DNA of 63,051 nt from an uncultured Eubacterium sp. (GCA_910584345.1 CAJTZX010000017.1:1-63051); one strand, 5' to 3'; numbered from the stretch's first letter, positions 43,717 through 53,988 are shown. A program made the numbers and translations. Notes: generated by a model from the sequence alone, not told the origin.

Positions 43717-43897
43717 ATATACTATTCAAAGTGATTTAACTTATCACCTGAATTATGTTATCATATATGAATCTATTTGTCCAGCTATTTTTTCAATATT
43801 TTGTAATTTTTAGTAACAGTTGTTACTTTTCACACCTTGACCAGACACCCGCTGTCTGGTCAAGGCCAAAGAATGCGACAGGTCTTTCTATTCCTTT

Positions 43898-45946
43898 TTA
43901 TTCAATAAAATCCATGTCTACCTGCTTTTGTTCAATATATGGCACAAAACTCATAGGTGTCATTTTTTTATGAATAGACATCATATAATTATGCCAGATA
44001 TTACCTGGATACGTAGACCCTGTCAGCCCAGGCAGCTCTGCCGGCTGATCGTAACCTACCCAAATACTTGTCGTAAAGTAGCGTGTATACCCTGCAAACC
44101 ATCCGTCTTTATTGTCGTTTGTGGTTCCTGTTTTTCCTGCAGATGGCATATCGCCAAGTCCAAGTCCCCTTGCTGTTCCCTCATTCATAACTGTCTCGAG
44201 CATATCTGTCATCATACGCGACGCATTTGATTTGTAAATACGTATACCTTCTGCTTCTTCTTTTTTCTGCTGTCCTCTGTCTGCATCCGTCTGCGCCGTA
44301 TAGATTAGATTTCCCTGTGTATCTTCAATTTTTGTAATACAAGTTGGTTGCCGGTAGCAGCCATCATTTTCCAGTGCTGCAAACCCGGCTGCCATTTCCA
44401 GTGGAGATGCACCGATTGTAAATCCGCCTAACGCTGCCGGCAGTCTTTCGTCTTCAGGATCTAATTTGGTAAAATTCATTGCTTTTAAATAGGAAAGTCC
44501 TGTCACCGGCGTTAATTCATCAAACAGTTTCCAGGCAATTGTATTTTTTGATCTTTTTACCGCATGACGAATGGTAATGGCTCCTTCATATACTCCATTT
44601 GCATTCGAGGGCCCATCCTCGATTGGCTCATCTACCACAACCGTATCTGGCGTATACCCGCGTTCTAACATAGGCGTGTAGACAAGCAACGGCTTGATCG
44701 CACTCCCTGGCTGACGAAAACTCTGGTACGCGCGATTTAGTGTATAGCCCTCAAAATGCTGCGACCTTCCTCCTACAATCGCGGTTACAAAACCGGTTGT
44801 ATTGTCAATCGTTACACCTGCACCCTGCAGTTTATATACACCTTCTTCGTTGACATCCTGATAAGCGCTTAATCCGGTATCAATGGCATCCTGCAGCTTT
44901 TCTTGCTGCTCCATATCGATCGAAGTATAAATACGGTATCCCGATGTATACAAACTGCTTTCACATTCCCGATAAAGTTTTTTATATTCTTTATTATATT
45001 TTTTCTCTTGTTTCGATGAATCAAAATAATATTGGAATTCGAATCCTTGTTTTTCCATTAATGCCCTGATTGCGCAATAATTAACATACGTTTCCACATA
45101 ATCGTTCTTTTCTATTCCTTTTTTTCTTTTTAGTTTAATTTTCTCTTCTTTTGCTTCTTTGGAAGCTGATAGAGAAATCACTCCTTGCTCATACATGCTT
45201 GTCAGCATTCTATCCCGTCTGCTCAATGTATTTTTCTTATGCTGAACGGGATCATACAAAGAAGGGTTATTGGGAATCGCACATAAAAAAACAACTTGAG
45301 ACAAATCCAGCTTATCAATGCTCTTGCTGAAATATCCTTGCGCCGCCGCTTGAATACCATAGTATCCATTTCCAAAATATATGTTATTTAAATAAAACTC
45401 CATAATCTGGCTTTTTGTATATTTGTCCTCTAGATTGCGGGCAATAAAAATTTCTTCCATCTTTCGTTCCCATGTTCTGTCCATACTTAAATATACGGTA
45501 CGTGCAAGCTGCTGCGTAATCGTACTGCCGCCCTGTGTAACTTCCCCATTACGTACCATAGCGATGATAGCCCGCAAGATTGCAAGATAATCGACCCCTT
45601 TGTGTCTATAAAATTTCTGGTCTTCTACTGCAACAAATGTCTTTTCTACAATTTCCGGTATATCCGCATATTTAATATAATAGGCGTCTTTTTCTCCTTT
45701 ATATGCCTTCAATAGCTTACCATCCGAATCATATACAAGCCCGGTCTCCCCTTTTCGGAAAGTATCTGCATTGGATTTTGCAACCAGCATGTCCGCATCA
45801 TCTTTCAGCTCTGCAATCGTCTGTGCATATCCTCCTCCGAAATAATATGCTGCAGCTGCAATGAGCAGCAGAAGCAATAATAGCTGCAGTTTAAAAAAAA
45901 TCCAAAAACCGCGGTATTTTTTTCTTTGCTTTTTCTGTCTTGCCAT
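43898..45946 (-). CDS. Class A penicillin-binding protein (bifunctional)
   Basis: 682 residues: basic cytoplasmic tail, membrane helix (about 17-40), glycosyltransferase domain GT51 (about 70-250, with EDQKFYRHKGVDYLAI carrying the catalytic Glu, and GGSTITQQLARTVYLS) and a transpeptidase domain (about 340-660). Transpeptidase motifs are the SxxK in RQPGSAIKPLLVY, SKN in RSKNTIAWK and KTGT in AGKTGTTNDNKDGW. It polymerises and crosslinks peptidoglycan at the outer face of the membrane. Length and single transpeptidase domain fit PBP1a/PbpF. Strong GGAG. Monocistronic. Confidence 0.95.
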   Translation of the reverse strand: MARQKKQRKKYRGFWIFFKLQLLLLLLLIAAAAYYFGGGYAQTIAELKDDADMLVAKSNADTFRKGETGLVYDSDGKLLKAYKGEKDAYYIKYADIPEIVEKTFVAVEDQKFYRHKGVDYLAILRAIIAMVRNGEVTQGGSTITQQLARTVYLSMDRTWERKMEEIFIARNLEDKYTKSQIMEFYLNNIYFGNGYYGIQAAAQGYFSKSIDKLDLSQVVFLCAIPNNPSLYDPVQHKKNTLSRRDRMLTSMYEQGVISLSASKEAKEEKIKLKRKKGIEKNDYVETYVNYCAIRALMEKQGFEFQYYFDSSKQEKKYNKEYKKLYRECESSLYTSGYRIYTSIDMEQQEKLQDAIDTGLSAYQDVNEEGVYKLQGAGVTIDNTTGFVTAIVGGRSQHFEGYTLNRAYQSFRQPGSAIKPLLVYTPMLERGYTPDTVVVDEPIEDGPSNANGVYEGAITIRHAVKRSKNTIAWKLFDELTPVTGLSYLKAMNFTKLDPEDERLPAALGGFTIGASPLEMAAGFAALENDGCYRQPTCITKIEDTQGNLIYTAQTDADRGQQKKEEAEGIRIYKSNASRMMTDMLETVMNEGTARGLGLGDMPSAGKTGTTNDNKDGWFAGYTRYFTTSIWVGYDQPAELPGLTGSTYPGNIWHNYMMSIHKKMTPMSFVPYIEQKQVDMDFIE

Positions 45947-46140
45947 AAACTTATCTCCATTTTTTATTTCCTGCTATTCTACTATTTTACACATAATACG
46001 CCTGTTTCACAATAGTTCAATCTATCACAATTAACTTTTGCAATTGTTCAGATTTTAGTCACAATTTGCTGTTAACATATGATATAATAATTGCTGCAAA
46101 ATAAAGCTTGTTTCATAAATATGTATAAGGAGGAACCATT

Positions 46141-47208
46141 TTGAAAAAAAAATTAGCGGTTTTATTGCTTACTGCATGTCTGCTTACTGCATGTGGAAGC
46201 AAATCACTGATTACTACCGGAAATGATCCGGTTGCAAATGCGGTTTATACGAATGATTATGTATCTCTTGCCCCATACACCGGGTTAAAAGCGGAAAAGA
46301 AAAATTATATTATTTCTGATAAATCAGTAGAAGATAAAATACATGAAGCATTGATGGAGTTTGCTGAATATAACTCTGTCAGCCGCGCTTCCAAATCAGG
46401 TGATTATGTGCAGACCAATTATAAAGCTTCTATTGACGGTTCGGTCGTTGCTCAGGAAGAACAATATGATTTTATTTTAGGCGCTGAGGAATTTGGCAAA
46501 CAATTTGACGAAAAGCTGACAGGCGTATCGGTTGGTGATGAACTGAGCTTTTCTATCACATTTGATTCTGATTTTATGGATGTCGAATGGGCTGGAAAAA
46601 CAGTTGATTTTGAAATTCGCATAACCGATATCCAGGAACAGCTGATACCGGAACCTACCGACACCTTTATTCGTGAAAATACGGCATATTCTTCTTATCA
46701 GGAATTTTCCGATGCAATGCGTAAAGAACTGACAGACTCCTATGAAACAGAAAGTTCACAGGAGCTTCAGGAAAATTTGATTCAGCAGGTCATTGATTCA
46801 TCCAGCATTATGCAATACCGGAAAAAAGACTATGAAGATGCCCAAAGCACTGTAAATAATGCATATTTGGGTTATCTTGAACTATTTGGCATGGACGACT
46901 TGGAAGATGTATATGAATTTCTGGACATGACTAAAGAAGACGTGGAAGAAGAAATACAGACTACGCTTTATCGTACTCTTGTTATCAATGCTGTGATTGA
47001 AAATGAACATCTATCTGTCACAGATCAGGATTATGAAGACGGCATTCAACGTTATATGGAGCAAACTGAATCTGAATCCAGAGAAGAATTTTTAAATACG
47101 TTTTCAGAAGAAGAGATACGTACACAGGTTTTAGAAGACAAAGCTTTAAGTTTGCTTGTAAGCCGCGCGGATATTACAGAAACAGATACCGAATATGAAG
47201 AATCCTAG
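46141..47208 (+). CDS. Trigger-factor/FKBP-like lipoprotein, extracellular foldase
   Basis: 355 residues, TTG start after AAGGAGGAACC. The lipobox LLTACG (Cys near residue 18) makes it a lipoprotein. Residues about 60-160 form an FKBP-like domain (GDYVQTNYKASIDGSVVAQE, LGAEEFGKQFDEKLTGVSVGD) and about 170-340 a helical trigger-factor-like C-domain (rich in Glu, with YEDGIQRYMEQ). By family it assists folding of exported proteins outside the membrane. It is divergent from the PBP gene. Terminator at 47311-47370. Confidence 0.8.
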   Translation: MKKKLAVLLLTACLLTACGSKSLITTGNDPVANAVYTNDYVSLAPYTGLKAEKKNYIISDKSVEDKIHEALMEFAEYNSVSRASKSGDYVQTNYKASIDGSVVAQEEQYDFILGAEEFGKQFDEKLTGVSVGDELSFSITFDSDFMDVEWAGKTVDFEIRITDIQEQLIPEPTDTFIRENTAYSSYQEFSDAMRKELTDSYETESSQELQENLIQQVIDSSSIMQYRKKDYEDAQSTVNNAYLGYLELFGMDDLEDVYEFLDMTKEDVEEEIQTTLYRTLVINAVIENEHLSVTDQDYEDGIQRYMEQTESESREEFLNTFSEEEIRTQVLEDKALSLLVSRADITETDTEYEES

Positions 47209-47310
47209 TATAACCCACCTTAAATAAATGTACGTTTATTCTAAAGCTGCAATTAAACTACATGATATAAAATCATATATTTCTTTAATATTTCTTATTA
47301 AGATAAAAAA

Positions 47311-47370
47311 CTGCCTGATACTGAAAACCATATCCTTCACTCTTAAAAGTTTTCAGCACCAGGCAGCTTT
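47311..47370. terminator. Bidirectional terminator between lipoprotein gene and spoVT
   Basis: Long hairpin: CTGCCTG-ATA-CTGAAAAC (47311-47328) pairs with GTTTTCAG-CAC-CAGGCAG (47349-47366), with A-run before and T-run after. Genes on both sides converge on it. Confidence 0.8.
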
Positions 47371-47441
47371 TGATGTTCTTTCTAATTGTTTCTCAATTTA
47401 ACTATTTACCCCTTATTTTGCATTTTTCTATCCTTTCAGGA

Positions 47442-47990
47442 TTATTGTTCCATCTGCCTTCCCAAAAATCCTGCTGCAGTCATTGCCAGCTTGCTTTCTG
47501 TCTCTCCCATTTTTGTCTTTTCATCTTTATTATATAAAATGACAGAGCCGATCGCATCGCCTTCACAAATAATCGTACTGATTGCCTGAGAAGCATATTC
47601 CCCATTATCATCTAATGTCACTTTGACAAATTCACTTTCTTCTTTACTGGCTACCATACTGTTTCGGTCTTCAATGACACACTCCAGCTGATGGCTGATT
47701 GGTTTTCCTTCAAAATCTTTCTTACCATTCCCGGAAGCCGCAATTACATGATCCCGATCCGTAATACATACGAGCATACCTGTCGTCTGTGCCAAAGATT
47801 CGGCATATTGTCCGGCAAATTCACTTAATTCGCCGATCGGAGAGTACTTCTTTAGGATAATCTCGCCTTCACGGTCTGTAAATATTTCCAAAGGATCTCC
47901 CTCTCGAATCCGTAAAGTCCTTCTGATCTCTTTGGGAATGACGACTCTTCCCAAATCATCTATCCGCCTGACTATTCCTGTTGCTTTCAT
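47442..47990 (-). CDS. spoVT: Stage V sporulation protein T
   Basis: 182 residues. N-terminal AbrB-type swapped-hairpin DNA-binding domain MKATGIVRRIDDLGRVVIPKEIRRTLRIREGDPLE (1-50) and a C-terminal GAF-like domain (about 60-180; SEFAGQYAESLAQTTGML, ISTIICEGDAIGSVILYN). SpoVT is a forespore regulator under sigma-G that tunes late sporulation genes. Length and sequence fit the family closely. Start ATG follows TGGAGG. Confidence 0.95.
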   Translation of the reverse strand: MKATGIVRRIDDLGRVVIPKEIRRTLRIREGDPLEIFTDREGEIILKKYSPIGELSEFAGQYAESLAQTTGMLVCITDRDHVIAASGNGKKDFEGKPISHQLECVIEDRNSMVASKEESEFVKVTLDDNGEYASQAISTIICEGDAIGSVILYNKDEKTKMGETESKLAMTAAGFLGRQMEQ

Positions 47991-48095
47991 ATGAAAAATT
48001 CCTCCATTTACAGATTTTACTTGATGCTGTTTTATTATCTGTCAAAATTGGTCTTTTATACATAAAGAAGCATTGCCCCAGTTTGCAATCGTTAT

Positions 48096-49313
48096 TTATA
48101 AATTTTTCTTCATAACCTCAAGTTCTTGTTTATTACATTCATATTGACTATATCGCGCCTTTTGATATAATTGTATTCTTTGCTTTCGCTTTTCATCCCA
48201 TGCATCTATCTCTGTTCTTGCTGTAGCATCCATATTTTTTTCTTCTGACAGCTGTTCTAATTCTGTCGGTGTCAGAAATACCGGAATAGCTATTTTAGCT
48301 CCAAATTTTTTTCGAATGCTTTTTTTATATAAATGCCTGATTTTATCATTGATTCCTTTTTCTGAAATCATTAACTTTTTCTGTCGATTTCTTACCATAT
48401 GTATCTTTACAGGACTTTCCCATATCAATTCGCTCTCATCTGTTGTCTCTTGATTCTTTTCATAAAATCTCCGGTACAGTTCATAAAAAAATCTAATCAG
48501 CAAATATATAGCGCCTGCTGTCAGTACAATGCCAACTGCCAAAACCAAAAACCATTCCAAAAACTGCGCCAGCAAAGACGGTTCTCCTGCTTCTATCGCA
48601 CCAATCTCTCCACTCTTACTCTCCTCCCAAAATTCCATTTCAGATACATCTCTTGTAAAAATCCACATCAGCAGCAATAAAATCTTACGAATCACCATTT
48701 TTATCAAACGAGCTGCTCCTTCAAACAGCTTACTAACTGGTAAGTACGGCATTAGAAACATCCCTGTAGCTAAAAAAATAATAAAAATGCCAAGCAAGCT
48801 TTGATAACTTCCTTTTATCTGTCTCGCTGGCAGATTGTCTATTTTTTCATTCTCTTTTAAAAACATCGTTGTACTGGATAGGCTTTTGTATGTAGAAAAT
48901 AAAATCAAGAATAAACAAACTTCGTAATGGCAAATCTGCATGACCTGCGGTCGTTCGATCTGACTGGCTGCTGCATAACATACAAGAAACAGAACAAGAG
49001 ATGCAATAGAAGGACATTCTTCTTCCATTTGCTCTCCCTTCATACGTACATGAACGGAACTAAAAGCTAAGAAAACAGAGGCTCCGCCGATTACAACGCG
49101 TTCTTCCAATCCGGAAAAAATAAACACCAAAAGGCCACTTATCAGCACATGAAAAAGTATAAATGCGAAAAAATTTCCGCATTTTTTGCGAATGACAGCA
49201 AATAACATAAGCGGAACATAAATAAGGAGTAACCTCAAATTCATTTGCAGCGTTTTTTCAGATGCAATATTATAAATGACACACAAAAAGCTGTGGTAAA
49301 TAAGCCCTTTCAT
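48096..49313 (-). CDS. Large membrane protein of a DUF58-associated operon
   Basis: 405 residues with two groups of membrane helices (about 25-150 and 165-215), one more helix near 262-288, and a basic cytoplasmic C-terminal tail (RQKKLMISEKGINDKIRHLYKKSIRKK). It is similar in layout to DUF4129 or pre-transglutaminase membrane proteins, which accompany MoxR ATPase and DUF58 genes; here only a DUF58 stub adjoins it. No ribosome binding site precedes either candidate start (49313 or 49244). Its 5' end may therefore be joined to the DUF58 deletion, and expression is doubtful. Confidence 0.5.
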   Translation of the reverse strand: MKGLIYHSFLCVIYNIASEKTLQMNLRLLLIYVPLMLFAVIRKKCGNFFAFILFHVLISGLLVFIFSGLEERVVIGGASVFLAFSSVHVRMKGEQMEEECPSIASLVLFLVCYAAASQIERPQVMQICHYEVCLFLILFSTYKSLSSTTMFLKENEKIDNLPARQIKGSYQSLLGIFIIFLATGMFLMPYLPVSKLFEGAARLIKMVIRKILLLLMWIFTRDVSEMEFWEESKSGEIGAIEAGEPSLLAQFLEWFLVLAVGIVLTAGAIYLLIRFFYELYRRFYEKNQETTDESELIWESPVKIHMVRNRQKKLMISEKGINDKIRHLYKKSIRKKFGAKIAIPVFLTPTELEQLSEEKNMDATARTEIDAWDEKRKQRIQLYQKARYSQYECNKQELEVMKKNL

Positions 49314-49329
49314 GCAAAGCGCCAGTACG

Positions 49330-49560
49330 TCATATAAAATCTAAATGTCTGTCTACTTCAAATTTTACACGCAGCATTGGAAGCGGGAGACATTTTTGAT
49401 TTACAATTGTTTCACACAGTTCCCCCTGTTCTAATTCTGTAATCGCGTGTTGTGTAAAATAGACAGACGCAAACAGATTCCTATTCCAATATTTTTTATA
49501 CAGCTCTCTTTGCAGCAGATAAATACAGGCTGACCCACAAATAATATATATAATTTTCAT
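49330..49560 (-). pseudogene. DUF58 gene, truncated to its N-terminus
   Basis: 76 codons. LQRELYKKYWNRNLFASVYF, then LEQGELCETIVNQKCLPLPM and LRVKFEVDRHLDF. This is the membrane helix and first beta-sandwich of a DUF58 (VWA-associated) protein, usually about 380-430 residues; the frame ends in TGA right after. The partner MoxR ATPase is absent. The deletion runs straight into the next gene's head. Confidence 0.6.
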
Positions 49561-49606
49561 ATAACTTTATTCTCCATGGTGCTCATTACGGTCTTTATAA
49601 AATCTA

Positions 49607-51214
49607 TCATCTCATTAGACGAATCAAAAGCCTTCCTCCTGGAACGGATCTAAGCTCTTCTTCACTAAAACACCGGATTTGAAGAATCATTACCGCATAC
49701 ACGATAACTGCCGCTCCTATCGCCATTACAGAGACAATATATACATTTTTAAACGCCTCATAAAAGACCTGGTAGACTGCAAAAGCCACCACCCCCATTG
49801 CTGCTGAAGCCGTCAAAGGCTTTATAAATGTATTAAGATATTCCCATCGATATCCAATCTTTCTCGTAATTGCGCGGCAATTTAGCATACTGACAATCAG
49901 CGGGAAAATAACATTACAGATTACTAATGCATAAACATTTAAGTCTGAAAATAACAGCAAAATTCCAAGCAAGGCCACATGAATTCCAAGTGAGACAGCT
50001 GAATGTATCACTGGGAGTTTCATAAAATTATATCCCTGCAGGATTGAAGTTGTCAGCGTAGACAACGCATAAAAAACAACCGCACTTGATCCTGTAGTCA
50101 GCAGCATAATTGCTTGCGTTTGATATGTAACAAGACTTGGAAACAGCATTTTCATAATAGGTTCAGCTAATACAGCAAGCCCCACGGCTGATGGAAATGC
50201 AATTACCATGTTTACCTTAATGACTTGCGTAATTTTCTGATTTACTCCCTGGATATCATTTTGCATTCTGGACAAAACAATACTTGGAAGTGTAGACGCT
50301 GCCATTGCTGTTGCGACTGCAACTGGCAAATTTACCAACTGATTATACTGCGCATTATAAACACCCTGCAAGGAAGATACTACTTCATCTTTATATTCAT
50401 GCAGCGCCATCAAATTGCCAAACATTAAGTCGTCAATCGTATAACCAATCTGATAAACTGTCTGGCTCAATATTACCGGAATAATCGTCAAAAACAAACC
50501 TCGGTAAATAGAACTGCTGGATTCTATTTGTTCTCCCGGGTTCACCTTATTCATATATCGTTTTCGCGTAGTGCCAAACAAATACATAATAAACAGCAAA
50601 GCTATCGCTGCACCTGCCAATGTTCCCAGGGTACCGCCTGCGGCCGCATAAGATGCTGCATGTTTTGAAGTGCCATACATATTCATAAACTGCCAGGTAG
50701 CAAATACGCTGATGCACGCATTAACAATCTGCTCTAGAATCTGAGACACTGATGTCGGAACCATATCCCCATGGCCCTGAAAATATCCGCGAAAAACACC
50801 CAGCAAGGCTACAATAAATGTCGTTGGAGCCAACACTTTTAACGGCCTTTCAATGCCAGGTCTATGATATAGTTTTTCCATCACTCCAGCGCCAAAATAT
50901 AATACATTCATAGCGAGCAGACCTGCAATCAGTGCATATACAAGCGCACTTACAAGTACCCGCCGCATGTTCTGATATTCTGCTTTTGCAATCCTTGCCG
51001 ATACCATCTTGGACACTGCCAAAGGCAAACTATAAGAAGAAATGGTCAATGCTATCCCATAAATTCCAAATGCTACTGAATAAAGTCCATTTCCCTCGCC
51101 GCCCATCATGTTGCTCATTGGAATGCGGTACGCAAATCCGATCACTTTTGTAATAATTCCTGCCCCAGCCAGGATTCCACCCTGGAGCAATACGTTCTTC
51201 TTTTTTTCAGCCAT
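49607..51214 (-). CDS. MOP-superfamily flippase (SpoVB/MurJ-like)
   Basis: 535 residues with fourteen membrane helices. Family features: N-terminal GGILAGAGIITKVIGFAYRIPMSNMMG, RGYFQGHGDMVPTSVSQILEQ and GYTIDDLMFGN. SpoVB-type proteins are lipid-linked precursor flippases used in spore cortex synthesis; YtgP-like paralogs act as lipid II flippases in growth. Which applies cannot be told here. Start follows CACAGGAG. It is divergent from the dehydrogenase gene, with 165 bp of shared promoter region that contains the palindrome ATGTCC/GGACAT at about 51340-51362. Confidence 0.9.
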   Translation of the reverse strand: MAEKKKNVLLQGGILAGAGIITKVIGFAYRIPMSNMMGGEGNGLYSVAFGIYGIALTISSYSLPLAVSKMVSARIAKAEYQNMRRVLVSALVYALIAGLLAMNVLYFGAGVMEKLYHRPGIERPLKVLAPTTFIVALLGVFRGYFQGHGDMVPTSVSQILEQIVNACISVFATWQFMNMYGTSKHAASYAAAGGTLGTLAGAAIALLFIMYLFGTTRKRYMNKVNPGEQIESSSSIYRGLFLTIIPVILSQTVYQIGYTIDDLMFGNLMALHEYKDEVVSSLQGVYNAQYNQLVNLPVAVATAMAASTLPSIVLSRMQNDIQGVNQKITQVIKVNMVIAFPSAVGLAVLAEPIMKMLFPSLVTYQTQAIMLLTTGSSAVVFYALSTLTTSILQGYNFMKLPVIHSAVSLGIHVALLGILLLFSDLNVYALVICNVIFPLIVSMLNCRAITRKIGYRWEYLNTFIKPLTASAAMGVVAFAVYQVFYEAFKNVYIVSVMAIGAAVIVYAVMILQIRCFSEEELRSVPGGRLLIRLMR

Positions 51215-51379
51215 ATGGTCATATCTCCTGTGAGCACCACAGGTGCTAATAGAAACTAATAAGTCTAGTATAACATAATTTTATTGTAATTTTAACTGTT
51301 TTTCAAGACTTTATTAGAGTATAATAACATTACTAACCTATGTCCTTTTGCGATAGGACATGAAAGAAAGGAGTCTGCT

Positions 51380-52366
51380 ATGAATATCGTATTATTAGAT
51401 GCGGATACTATCGGCCGAGACATTGATCTGACTGTATTTGAAAATCTTGGAAATGTGACTGTTTATGGATACTCTTCCCCTGAAGAAATGCGTGAACGTA
51501 CGAAAGACGCAGATGTCATCATTTTAAATAAAATGCTGGCAAATGATTATACATTAGAAAAAGCTTCACATTTAAAGCTTGTCTGTGTTACTGCTACCGG
51601 AACAAATAATCTGGATAAAGACTATCTGGCACATCGTGGAATCGCCTGGCGCAATGTTGCCGGATATTCCACAGAATGCGTTACCCAGCATACATTTGCC
51701 ATGTTGTTTTATCTGTTGGAAAAACTTCCTTATTATGATGAATACGTAAAAAGCGAAGCTTATGTAAACAATACAACCTTTACACACTTTTCCAATATAT
51801 TTCATGAACTGTGGGGTATGACATGGGGAATTATTGGTCTTGGAGCTATCGGACGGCGTGTTGCACAAATTGCTTCTGCCTTTGGATGCAGCGTCATCTA
51901 TTACTCTGCTTCAGGCCAGCATAATCATCCCGATTATGAACGCGTGTCCTTTGAGGAGCTGCTATCAAAATCTGATATTATTTCTGTTCATGCTCCCCTG
52001 ACTGAACGCACTGAAGGGCTCATCAACCGACGTGCATTTCAAAAAATGAAAAAAAGCGCTATCTTTTTAAATCTTGGGCGCGGGCCAATTGTTGTAGAAA
52101 AAGACCTTGCTGATGCACTGCAAGCCGGCGAACTTGCTGCTGCCGGTCTGGATGTTCTGTCTGCAGAGCCGATGCAAGCGGATAATCCTTTAAAGACAAT
52201 CAAAGACAGCAGCAAACTTTTGATAACGCCGCATATTGCATGGGCAGGAGCAGAAACCCGCCGTCGCCTGATAAATATCATATGGCACCAAATTAAAGCT
52301 TTTTTTGATACCGACCAGCCATCGGTATCACCAATGGATCATTTATTCTCCAAGGATCCAGTCTAA
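51380..52366 (+). CDS. D-isomer-specific 2-hydroxyacid dehydrogenase
   Basis: 328 residues, NAD(P)-dependent reduction of a 2-keto acid. The Rossmann motif is in WGIIGLGAIGRRVAQIA, the catalytic Arg in LNLGRGPIV, the Glu in LDVLSAEPM and the His in LITPHIAWA. The sequence suggests a hydroxypyruvate/glycerate dehydrogenase or D-lactate-type subgroup; substrate not fixed by sequence. Ribosome binding site GAAAGGAG. The last 24 bp overlap the end of the convergent phospholipase-like gene. Confidence 0.92.
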   Translation: MNIVLLDADTIGRDIDLTVFENLGNVTVYGYSSPEEMRERTKDADVIILNKMLANDYTLEKASHLKLVCVTATGTNNLDKDYLAHRGIAWRNVAGYSTECVTQHTFAMLFYLLEKLPYYDEYVKSEAYVNNTTFTHFSNIFHELWGMTWGIIGLGAIGRRVAQIASAFGCSVIYYSASGQHNHPDYERVSFEELLSKSDIISVHAPLTERTEGLINRRAFQKMKKSAIFLNLGRGPIVVEKDLADALQAGELAAAGLDVLSAEPMQADNPLKTIKDSSKLLITPHIAWAGAETRRRLINIIWHQIKAFFDTDQPSVSPMDHLFSKDPV

Positions 52367-53320
52367 TCCGCTGTGAAAAGACTGCTGCCCCAAAAATGCA
52401 CATAATTGTTCCAGTACAACATCATAACTATCCTCATACGAATCTGCTGTATACAGACAGTCGAGTTGTTTTAAAGCCTTCTGATACCGTCTGGAGGCTT
52501 TTTTTATCAGCTCTGGTACGCTGCTGTCAAAGCTTTGCTTCGGATCCCACGGATTCTTCCATTGCCTGTGCTCCAGATTCAATGGATCCTTCGTTTGCTG
52601 TGCAAAGTCACTTGGAATCACTGGTGAAATTTGCGGATGTCCAAACAACAATTGTTCTGCTTTTTCTACGACCTGTCTTTTATAATTATGCGGATTGTAT
52701 GTCAGCTTCGTCCCAATCTGCATAGATCGTATCGCTCTGTAAAAAAAACCTTTGCTTAACCCGAGTTCTTCAAATACCGAATGGTAAGCATAATATAGAA
52801 CTTCCGCAACCACTTGCCTCGTGATTTTGTCAAATGCAATCGTCTTACCATATGGAAATTCAGAAGGCAGACATTTGGCATATCGCATGAGCAGCGCCGC
52901 ATCTATATCAGATTCCAGAGCAATATGATCCGCATACCCCTTTTTCTTTAACACGTCGCCAATCCCTGTCCGATCATATACATAAGGATGCATCTGCGTA
53001 TCCAGTACATAATGACCTATAAATCCTGCTGCATATGCCTGCGAAATCTGCTGCTGTTGCGTTTTCCAAAAAAGCTCTGGCGCTTCTATCAGACATTTTA
53101 AAAAATCACCGGTCCACCTTGTATGTGCAACAGAACCCGGACGAACCGTTCTTAGCTGGGAAGGCAAATGATAGAAAAAAATATCCGGCCCCTGAAGCCC
53201 CAATTGAAAGACTGTTTTATATCGGTCAATACTTTGCAATAATATTTGACAGCTATGTTCTTTTTTTAACTGTCTGCAATTATTCACTCCAAATAGATAA
53301 TGTGATGTAAAACCCGGCAT
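52343..53320 (-). CDS. Zinc-dependent phospholipase C-like protein
   Basis: 325 residues beginning MPGFTSHYLFGVNNC; the ATG at 53320 has AGGAGG, so I prefer it to 53344. The motif QGPDIFFYHLP and the region FIGHYVLDTQMHPYVYDRTG with ligand His/Asp residues match the Zn_dep_PLPC family, and a LESDIDAALL segment adds an acidic ligand. No signal peptide is present, so it is cytoplasmic, as in most Clostridial members whose role is unknown. Confidence 0.85.
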   Translation of the reverse strand: MPGFTSHYLFGVNNCRQLKKEHSCQILLQSIDRYKTVFQLGLQGPDIFFYHLPSQLRTVRPGSVAHTRWTGDFLKCLIEAPELFWKTQQQQISQAYAAGFIGHYVLDTQMHPYVYDRTGIGDVLKKKGYADHIALESDIDAALLMRYAKCLPSEFPYGKTIAFDKITRQVVAEVLYYAYHSVFEELGLSKGFFYRAIRSMQIGTKLTYNPHNYKRQVVEKAEQLLFGHPQISPVIPSDFAQQTKDPLNLEHRQWKNPWDPKQSFDSSVPELIKKASRRYQKALKQLDCLYTADSYEDSYDVVLEQLCAFLGQQSFHSGLDWILGE

Positions 53321-53359
53321 TTTTGCTGATCCTCCTGGCTGCAAATTATGATTGATTCT

Positions 53360-53809
53360 TTATGATTTACTCTTTACATATAATTTTACCCCTTTAATCT
53401 CTTCCACCTGCACGACAATACCTGCCTCAAAAACCGTATTCTCTCTTATACTTCTTGCCGTCCATTCCTGCCCGTTAAAGACAGCTGTTCCGGTGCCTTC
53501 CTTGTTATCTATTCGCTCTGTCACCAATACATCCTTACCAATAATTTCCTCATAATTAGTCTTTACATTATGAGGCTTTACATATTTTAAAGCAAAAGGT
53601 CTTGTATAAAACAGCATTACAAATGAAGCTACAAAAAATACAGGTATTTGGATCACCAAACCTAATCCGGTTAACGCACATAGCAAAGCTGCAAGTGCAC
53701 CTCCAGCAAACCAGATGCTTGTAAGTCCAACTGTAACAATTTCTACTACAATAAATACAATCATCAATGCCAACCAAATAAAAACCGGTGATGTAAAAAA
53801 TTCATTCAT
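53360..53809 (-). CDS. NfeD-like membrane protein
   Basis: 149 residues with start ATG at 53809, chosen for the GGAGGAGG upstream (the longer frame to 53893 has none). Two or three membrane helices (about 8-80) lead to an OB-fold domain (about 85-149: IIGKDVLVTERIDNKEGTGTA and GQEWTARSIRENTVFEAGIVV). This is the short NfeD/YqiJ type, normally partnered with SPFH-domain (flotillin) proteins in membrane organisation; no such partner is next to it. Confidence 0.9.
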   Translation of the reverse strand: MNEFFTSPVFIWLALMIVFIVVEIVTVGLTSIWFAGGALAALLCALTGLGLVIQIPVFFVASFVMLFYTRPFALKYVKPHNVKTNYEEIIGKDVLVTERIDNKEGTGTAVFNGQEWTARSIRENTVFEAGIVVQVEEIKGVKLYVKSKS

Positions 53810-53931
53810 CGTCTCCGCCTCCTCCATCTGACCAAAGCTTCTATGATACCCCAATTCTATTATTATTTTATCAGCATTATCATAAAAATACAATGCAAAG
53901 AAATAAATACCACTAAAAAATACATTACTGT

Positions 53932-53972
53932 AAAAATCCAGCCTATTGCAATCAGCAATAAACTGGATTTTT
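53932..53972 (-). terminator. Terminator of the CAP-domain protein gene
   Basis: AAAAATCCAG (53932-53941) pairs with CTGGATTTTT (53963-53972) with inner TATTGC/GCAATA, 17 bp past the stop of the gene at 53989. Confidence 0.85.
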
Positions 53973-53988
53973 AACTCATTTCATTTGC

